From NCBI GenBank assembly GCA_024684455.1, contig JAIKWU010000028.1:1-36663 (forward strand): a stretch of 36,663 bases of DNA, read 5' to 3'. Of this stretch, positions 33,346 through 36,663 are shown in pieces. Source of the DNA: Bacteroidaceae bacterium. GTDB taxonomy: Bacteria; Bacteroidota; Bacteroidia; Bacteroidales; Bacteroidaceae. Both the position numbers and the translations under genes were made by a program. The notes under the pieces are model-generated. The model did no database searches. It had not been told where the DNA came from and was given only the letters and a program-made list of their open reading frames with translations. Each line of letters starts with the position of its first letter. The stretch's first letter is position 1.

Positions 33346-33815
33346 AAACCACGCTGATTCTTGTGGGCAAGACCACCAACGCGCATATCACGGCGCTGAT
33401 TGACGATTACGTCAGTCGGCTGCGTCATTATACCTCCTTCGAACTGCTCGTGATTCCCGAGTTGAAGAACACGAAGAACCTCTCGGAGCAGCAGCAGAAA
33501 CAGGCCGAAGGCGACCTCATCCTACGGCAGTTGCAACCGTCCGACCACGTCGTGCTGCTTGACGAACACGGCAAACAATTCCGCAGCATCGAACTGGCTG
33601 CTTGGATGGAGCGCAAGCAGGGTGCGGCTTCGCGTCGGCTGGTTTTCATCATCGGTGGCCCTTACGGTTTTTCGCCCGATGTCTATGCCCGTGCCGACGA
33701 GAAACTCTCGCTCTCTCCGCTCACGTTCTCCCATCAGATGGTCCGCCTCATCTTTGTCGAACAACTCTATCGTGCCCACACCATCCTCAAGGGCGAACCC
33801 TACCACCACGAATAG
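33342..33815 (+). CDS. rlmH: 23S rRNA pseudouridine-1915 N3-methyltransferase
   Basis: A 157-residue SPOUT methyltransferase that methylates pseudouridine 1915 of 23S rRNA in assembled ribosomes. The trefoil-knot motifs are present: LLDEHGKQFRSIELA, FIIGGPYGFSPDV (SAM loop) and LSLSPLTFSHQMVRLIFVEQ, and the family's C-terminal RAHTILKGEPYHHE is complete. Its start overlaps the relA stop (ATGA), so translation is coupled. Confidence 0.97.
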   Translation: MKTTLILVGKTTNAHITALIDDYVSRLRHYTSFELLVIPELKNTKNLSEQQQKQAEGDLILRQLQPSDHVVLLDEHGKQFRSIELAAWMERKQGAASRRLVFIIGGPYGFSPDVYARADEKLSLSPLTFSHQMVRLIFVEQLYRAHTILKGEPYHHE

Positions 33816-33843
33816 AGTTCCCATACATCCTTTGCATACCCCT

Positions 33844-33921
33844 CCAAGTGCTTGGCGTGATGACGCCAAGTGCTTAGCGTTCGAACGCCAAGTGCTTAGC
33901 GTGAAAATTCCAAGCACTTGG
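33844..33921. repeat. 22-bp phased palindrome array, CCAAGTGCTTGG core (4 units), locus 2
   Basis: Cores start at 33844, 33866, 33888 and 33910, exactly 22 bp apart; the second and third end TTAG, and the fourth has the inverted centre CCAAGCACTTGG. Spacers resemble those of locus 1 (CGTGATGACG versus CGTGACGACG; CGTGAAAATT versus CGTGAAATTT). It lies 29 bp after rlmH. The rest of the gap to 34040 shows only a weak GGCG/CGCC hairpin near 33985. Confidence 0.85.
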
Positions 33922-34047
33922 ACGTTATGTTGCGGTGTGTGTCACTGGGAAGTGTGGTTTTGTAACGAATTGTTGGTGTTGTGGGCGTTTTTTCGCCGTT
34001 TTATAGCGATTTTTATGCGGTAAAATGGAGATTATAAAAAAATTGTG

Positions 34048-34055
34048 TATTTTTG
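34048..34055 (+). promoter_or_regulatory. Possible -7 element of the GLUG protein gene
   Basis: TATTTTTG matches TAnnTTTG, 45 bases before the ATG. No convincing -33 element is visible. Confidence 0.45.
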
Positions 34056-34099
34056 TGGCGTATATTCACTTCAAAAGATAATAACTATAATAAATAGAA

Positions 34100-36663
34100 A
34101 TGAAAACAACGACTCATTTCCGACAAGTCCTCGTGCTGTTGCTGACGTTGGCAGCCATGGCTGTGGGGCAGAGCGAAGCCCTGGCTTCGAACTGGACGGT
34201 GTATGGTTCGGAGAGCACGACCACCCTCTACATCCTCGTGAACCGTGACCATCAAGACTATGACGAGACGATTTACTATCGTGTGGTCAGTCTCTCCGCC
34301 ATCGACGGGCAGCACTTCACGGCCGTTTACGGCTCGAAGACCATTTCCGCAGGAGACAATGCCACTTCCTTCGAGGTTCCGTTAATCAATCCTACCGTCG
34401 AGGCGTTCAAGTATCAGAGCGGTACGAAGCGCCGTTTTCGTGTCGAGATACTGGACCGTGCCGGCTTCGTCCTCGCCACTTACAACTATGACAAGACCTC
34501 AGGCACCGATGTGGACACCTTTACCCACCTCTTCGACGTGCAGGACGTGACGGTCAATGCTGGCGAGATAACCGTGACCGATAACAACTACTCCCAGGCC
34601 TATCACGCAGTAACCCTTTCCAACTACTTCACCACAACCCGTCCCCAGGCTTACCTCCTCTGCATCGGCGCACAGTTGCGCATGACGCTCGGTTTTCAGG
34701 CAAAGGAGAAAGACGACGGCTACCAGCACGTGCAGATACTCGTGAACCAGACCAGCAACCACGACGAGGGTGCAGGCGACAACAACCCCGGCACCATGAA
34801 CTACTCCAGTTACATGGCCACTTTCTGTCACAAAGGCGGCTCGAAGAATACCACCTACTCCAACTACCTCTTCCCCGTCACATCGAAGGGCAACAACTGC
34901 GGCAATGTCGGGCTTGTCTGGGGAGACATCAACACGACCAACAACGTCGGCGAGTTGCGCCAGCAGTATTTCAACACCAACTGCCGTGCCAGCGACGGAC
35001 GCCTGATCATCCCCACCGACCTCAACACCCTCGGCATCCGCTTCGACGCTTCGGGCGACAATGAGGATACATGGTACGCCGACAACACCGTCGCACACAT
35101 TCAGGCGAACGATGCGACAAGCCCCCAACAGCAGGGCGACATCGTCCTCTCTCCCGGCCGTCATGCCAAGGGCAACGTCGCCTACCTCAGCATTCCCTTC
35201 TCCGAGGCGGTCAACGTCGTCGGTGCCAGCGACCTGAAACTCTCCACTACGTGGGGCGACTTCAAGTACGAGGCAGGCGCAGGCTCCAACGTGCTCACCT
35301 TCCGCGGCACCATCACCGCCAACGCAGGCAGGGAACTCAGCATTTCAAGCATGAACGACCAATCTGGCTCTTCGGCGTCTGTTTATATTACGGATCTCGC
35401 GGGCAACAAAATCTACTTAAACACTAGCGTCTCCACGACCTTCAGCGGCGTGAAGGTTGATGCCGACCTTGCTACCTACACGCTCGACGACTTCGAGCAG
35501 GACAGCGACGGTAACTACCTCATCAGCACCATTGCCGACCTGAGAGGACTCGCTTCCTATGTCAACGCAGGCAACGACGCCACAGGCCTCACCTTCCGGC
35601 AGACGAACAACATCGCCAGCATAGGCACCCTCACGCCCATCGGTAATACTGAAAGCCAGCCCTTCAACGGCACCTACGACGGCGGCGGCTTCAGCCTCAG
35701 CGGCATCACCATCAACGGCAACAGCGCGAGCGACAACATTTTTGTCGGTCTCTTCGGCGTAGCAGGCGCCAATGCCGTCGTCAAGAACGTATGGCTCAGG
35801 AGCAGCACCATCAAGGGACACAGGTTTGTCGGTGGCATCGTGGGTGATAATTACGGCGTTATTCGCAACTGCCTGGTGGAAAGCAGCGTTACCGTGGCAT
35901 ACTACGATACAACCTATACTTCAGATGCTCACGGCGGCATCGCAGGGTTCGGTGAGGATAACTTAAGCATCGAGGGCTGCCGCAGCGCAGCCAAACTCAC
36001 TGTGAGCAGCAAAGGCGGACAATATTATGGCGGCATTGTCGGGAACCTATCGAATGTGAGAACAACAACAGTCAAGGACTGCCTCTACACAGGCGGCACG
36101 TTCGGCACCAACTATGCTAGTAACTCTTACGGAACCATCACAGGTATGCAACCCGCTCCCACCTCTCAGATTTTGTTCAACAACTACTACACCACTGACA
36201 ACTATCAGGCTGTCGGATGGAGCACGACCGATGTGGACGGCGCACGCAAGGCACGCACCCTCACCCTCGGCGAGGGGCTCAGCATCGACGGCGACGTGAC
36301 AACCTACGACGTGAGCGGCATCACCGCCTACGGCAATGTGGCCATCGGCTACGACAACAAAATTTACAGCGGCGCTACACAGACCCTCACCCTCAACTAC
36401 AGCGGTGAGGTACCTGCGGGCAACGACCTCGTCCTGACCGTCACCGATGCCGACAACAACGACATTACCGCCACAGCCCTCGACGGCCATGTCCTCACCA
36501 TGCCCGACGCCGATGTGACCGTCACCGCCAGCGTCGTTCCTCACGAACCAGGCGAGCCTGGGTACACATGGTTCCTGCTCGAAGGCCAGTGGCAGTGTCA
36601 GGGAAAGCGATTCTGCACACGTTGTGGCATACTCGCAGATTTAGACGATGCCACCGTCACCTC
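34100..36663 (+). CDS. Secreted GLUG-repeat surface protein (3' end outside window)
   Basis: The frame is open from ATG 34100 to the window end, about 854 residues. The signal peptide is MKTTTHFRQVLVLLLTLAAM then AVGQSEA. An N-terminal beta-rich region without recognised homology covers about 30-440. From about 480 the sequence has GLUG-type repeats: GTYDGGGFSLSGITINGN, RFVGGIVGDNYGVIRNCLVE and YYGGIVGNLSNV, a beta-helix pattern common in Bacteroidales surface adhesin-like proteins. Near the edge, WQCQGKRFCTRCG carries three cysteines and may form a small knuckle. It is probably outer-membrane or cell-surface exposed. The true C-terminus, and any sorting signal, are not visible. Confidence 0.8.
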   Translation, partial: MKTTTHFRQVLVLLLTLAAMAVGQSEALASNWTVYGSESTTTLYILVNRDHQDYDETIYYRVVSLSAIDGQHFTAVYGSKTISAGDNATSFEVPLINPTVEAFKYQSGTKRRFRVEILDRAGFVLATYNYDKTSGTDVDTFTHLFDVQDVTVNAGEITVTDNNYSQAYHAVTLSNYFTTTRPQAYLLCIGAQLRMTLGFQAKEKDDGYQHVQILVNQTSNHDEGAGDNNPGTMNYSSYMATFCHKGGSKNTTYSNYLFPVTSKGNNCGNVGLVWGDINTTNNVGELRQQYFNTNCRASDGRLIIPTDLNTLGIRFDASGDNEDTWYADNTVAHIQANDATSPQQQGDIVLSPGRHAKGNVAYLSIPFSEAVNVVGASDLKLSTTWGDFKYEAGAGSNVLTFRGTITANAGRELSISSMNDQSGSSASVYITDLAGNKIYLNTSVSTTFSGVKVDADLATYTLDDFEQDSDGNYLISTIADLRGLASYVNAGNDATGLTFRQTNNIASIGTLTPIGNTESQPFNGTYDGGGFSLSGITINGNSASDNIFVGLFGVAGANAVVKNVWLRSSTIKGHRFVGGIVGDNYGVIRNCLVESSVTVAYYDTTYTSDAHGGIAGFGEDNLSIEGCRSAAKLTVSSKGGQYYGGIVGNLSNVRTTTVKDCLYTGGTFGTNYASNSYGTITGMQPAPTSQILFNNYYTTDNYQAVGWSTTDVDGARKARTLTLGEGLSIDGDVTTYDVSGITAYGNVAIGYDNKIYSGATQTLTLNYSGEVPAGNDLVLTVTDADNNDITATALDGHVLTMPDADVTVTASVVPHEPGEPGYTWFLLEGQWQCQGKRFCTRCGILADLDDATVT

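Overview
The window reads as a chromosomal segment of a Bacteroidales bacterium, most likely a Prevotella-like member. The basis is repeated promoters of the Bacteroidetes form TTTG-N19-21-TAnnTTTG, no consistent Shine-Dalgarno sites, and families typical of this order (DUF4301, DUF6057-like, MORN lipid-surface type proteins, GH13_8 branching enzyme, GLUG-repeat surface protein). Genus is an inference.

Layout. 1-5404: an L-rhamnose catabolic operon (rhaB end, rhaA, an MFS permease, rhaD) invaded by selfish-looking elements: a GxxExxY nuclease-like cassette between rhaB and rhaA, a DUF559 nuclease-like cassette between rhaA and the permease, and two gene-less relatives of the latter inside or across the permease and rhaD. 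5405-7211: terminator, a 22-bp phased array and guaB. 7218-13562 (minus strand): a restriction-modification-like operon (methylase-fold protein, Eco57I-type methylase, four-helix-bundle protein, GIY-YIG/helicase fusion) preceded by a structured, terminator-ended leader or small RNA. 13697-17891 (minus): a glycine-zipper lipoprotein, then the overlapping set metallophosphatase-miaA-nudC. 18220-25436 (plus): a thioester-less alpha-2-macroglobulin and a MORN-repeat protein. 25567-29433 (plus): YhcH-family protein, glgB and a membrane protein. 29517-31034 (minus): DUF4301. 31156-33815 (plus): RelA-type (p)ppGpp synthetase and rlmH. 34100-end: a secreted GLUG-repeat protein cut by the window edge.

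Two systems stand out. First, the DUF559 gene is bounded by inverted GC-rich palindromes with GACCC...GGGTC outer ends. The same paired palindromes occur without a gene at 3665-3794 and 4439-4590, read in frame as Pro/Gly-rich peptides inside the permease and RhaD. This looks like a REPIN-like family with a PD-(D/E)XK-type nuclease in place of a RAYT transposase. Second, short cores recur at exact periods in many intergenic gaps, often starting at a stop codon: 9 bp (CTAG), 10 bp (CGGA/TCCG), 11 bp (GTTA; also the arms flanking the GxxExxY gene) and 22 bp (CCAAGTGCTTGG twice, CCGCAG once). I propose that these phased-core arrays form one class of element, with GxxExxY as a candidate partner. 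Both proposals are inference built on directly visible repeats.
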